Of a stretch of 5,269 nucleotides of DNA, positions 4,839-5,269 are shown in pieces (the stretch's first letter is position 1; each line of letters starts with the position of its first letter). Source of the DNA: an uncultured Lysobacterales bacterium (lineage in GTDB: Bacteria > Pseudomonadota > Gammaproteobacteria > Xanthomonadales > SZUA-36). The stretch covers positions 1 through 5,269 of the forward strand of contig CALKKN010000114.1 of the NCBI GenBank assembly GCA_937995275.1, read 5' to 3'. The notes below the pieces were generated by a model. The model was not told where the DNA came from. It ran no database searches and saw nothing but the letters and a program-made list of their open reading frames with translations. Made by a program: the position numbers and the translations under genes.

Positions 4839-5269
4839 GTGAGCAGGAATCCGCCACGAGTGCTGGTCGTGGATGACGAAAGCGCCATCCGCGACATGAT
4901 CCGCTTCGCCCTCGAGCGGGCGGAGATGCAAGTCGATTCCGCCGCTGATGCCCAGGAGGCGTTACTGCGGATCAGTGAAAACCGTCCCGACATCATCCTG
5001 ATGGACTGGATGATGCCGGGGGTCAGCGGAATCGAGCTGACCCGCCGGCTGCGCAAGGACACCTTCACCGAAGACATTCCGATCATCATGCTGACAGCGA
5101 AGGTCACTGAGGACGACAAGGTCGCCGGCCTGGAGGCCGGCACCGACGATTACGTGGTAAAACCCTTCTCCCCGCGCGAGTTACTGGCGCGGATCCGGGC
5201 AGTTTTGCGCCGCGCCAGTCCGGCCGATGAAGACGGCTTCCTGGTCACGGGGTCGCTGAAATTGGACAC
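4839..5269 (+). CDS. phoB: Phosphate regulon response regulator PhoB, receiver domain (cut by window edge)
   Basis: The first 143 residues are present: the whole receiver domain and the linker, while the winged-helix DNA-binding domain lies beyond the window. Receiver residues are all in place: acidic pair Asp12-Asp13, phosphoacceptor Asp56 in LMDWMMPG, Thr86 in MLTAK and Lys108 in VVKPFSP, each three residues later than in E. coli PhoB (53, 83, 105). DWMMPG, DDYVVKPFSPREL and the run RAVLRRASP are PhoB-like rather than generic OmpR-like. PhoB is phosphorylated by PhoR when phosphate is scarce and activates phosphate uptake genes. The start is GTG at 4839, with AGG at 4829-4831 seven bases upstream; the sequence then reads SRNPPRVLVVDDE. 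The gene is 64 bases from bepA and has its own predicted promoter. Other OmpR-family regulators remain possible until the C-terminus is seen. Confidence 0.88.
   Translation, partial: MSRNPPRVLVVDDESAIRDMIRFALERAEMQVDSAADAQEALLRISENRPDIILMDWMMPGVSGIELTRRLRKDTFTEDIPIIMLTAKVTEDDKVAGLEAGTDDYVVKPFSPRELLARIRAVLRRASPADEDGFLVTGSLKLD

Noticed and set aside
4799..5143. Minus-strand open frame opposite phoB
   Set aside because: The plus strand encodes a complete receiver domain with all catalytic residues; the reverse product is serine-rich with no domain.
1..5269. Mobile element, CRISPR array, tRNA/rRNA or defence system
   Set aside because: I saw no transposase or integrase, no regularly spaced repeats, no tRNA-like fold and no known defence gene; all genes are conserved core functions.

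Overview
This window looks like ordinary chromosomal DNA from a GC-rich gammaproteobacterium. The placement is inferred from gene content: a PerM-type permease, a FadL-like outer membrane protein, a complete tusDCBE sulfur-relay cluster, the periplasmic protease/chaperone BepA and the phosphate response regulator PhoB. Gene start codons are mixed (ATG, GTG, TTG). The genus cannot be fixed from this sequence; a Chromatiales- or Wenzhouxiangella-like lineage would fit, but that is a guess.

Layout. The left part (about 1-3216) is all on the minus strand. It starts with the first 88 residues of a PerM/AI-2E family permease (1-266, cut by the window edge). Next is a 403-residue FadL-like beta-barrel protein (349-1560) with a TTG start, a clear Shine-Dalgarno sequence and a good sigma-70 promoter. 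A 264-base gene-free gap (1561-1824) follows. Four tightly packed genes, tusD-tusC-tusB-tusE, then run leftward from 3216 to 1825, with start/stop overlaps at two of the three junctions. The right part is on the plus strand: bepA (3314-4774), transcribed divergently from tusD, then a 64-base spacer and the first 143 residues of phoB (4839 to the window end).

How the genes work together. TusD, TusC and TusB form a sulfurtransferase complex that hands persulfide sulfur to TusE, which in E. coli serves 2-thiouridine formation in tRNA by MnmA. The TusE here keeps both C-terminal cysteines typical of DsrC proteins, whereas E. coli TusE has only the last one. BepA, PerM and the FadL-like protein are envelope proteins. 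BepA performs quality control of outer membrane proteins; perM lies next to bepA in E. coli, but here the FadL-like gene and the tus cluster sit between them. PhoB opens what is probably a phoB-phoR unit, and a plausible Pho box plus a perfect TATAAT precede it.

I see no mobile element, CRISPR array, RNA gene or toxin/antitoxin-like pair, and no convincing undescribed system. The points most worth a second look are the two-cysteine TusE, the bepA promoter embedded in the 5' end of tusD, the Pho box that coincides with a hairpin, and the TTG-started FadL-like gene.
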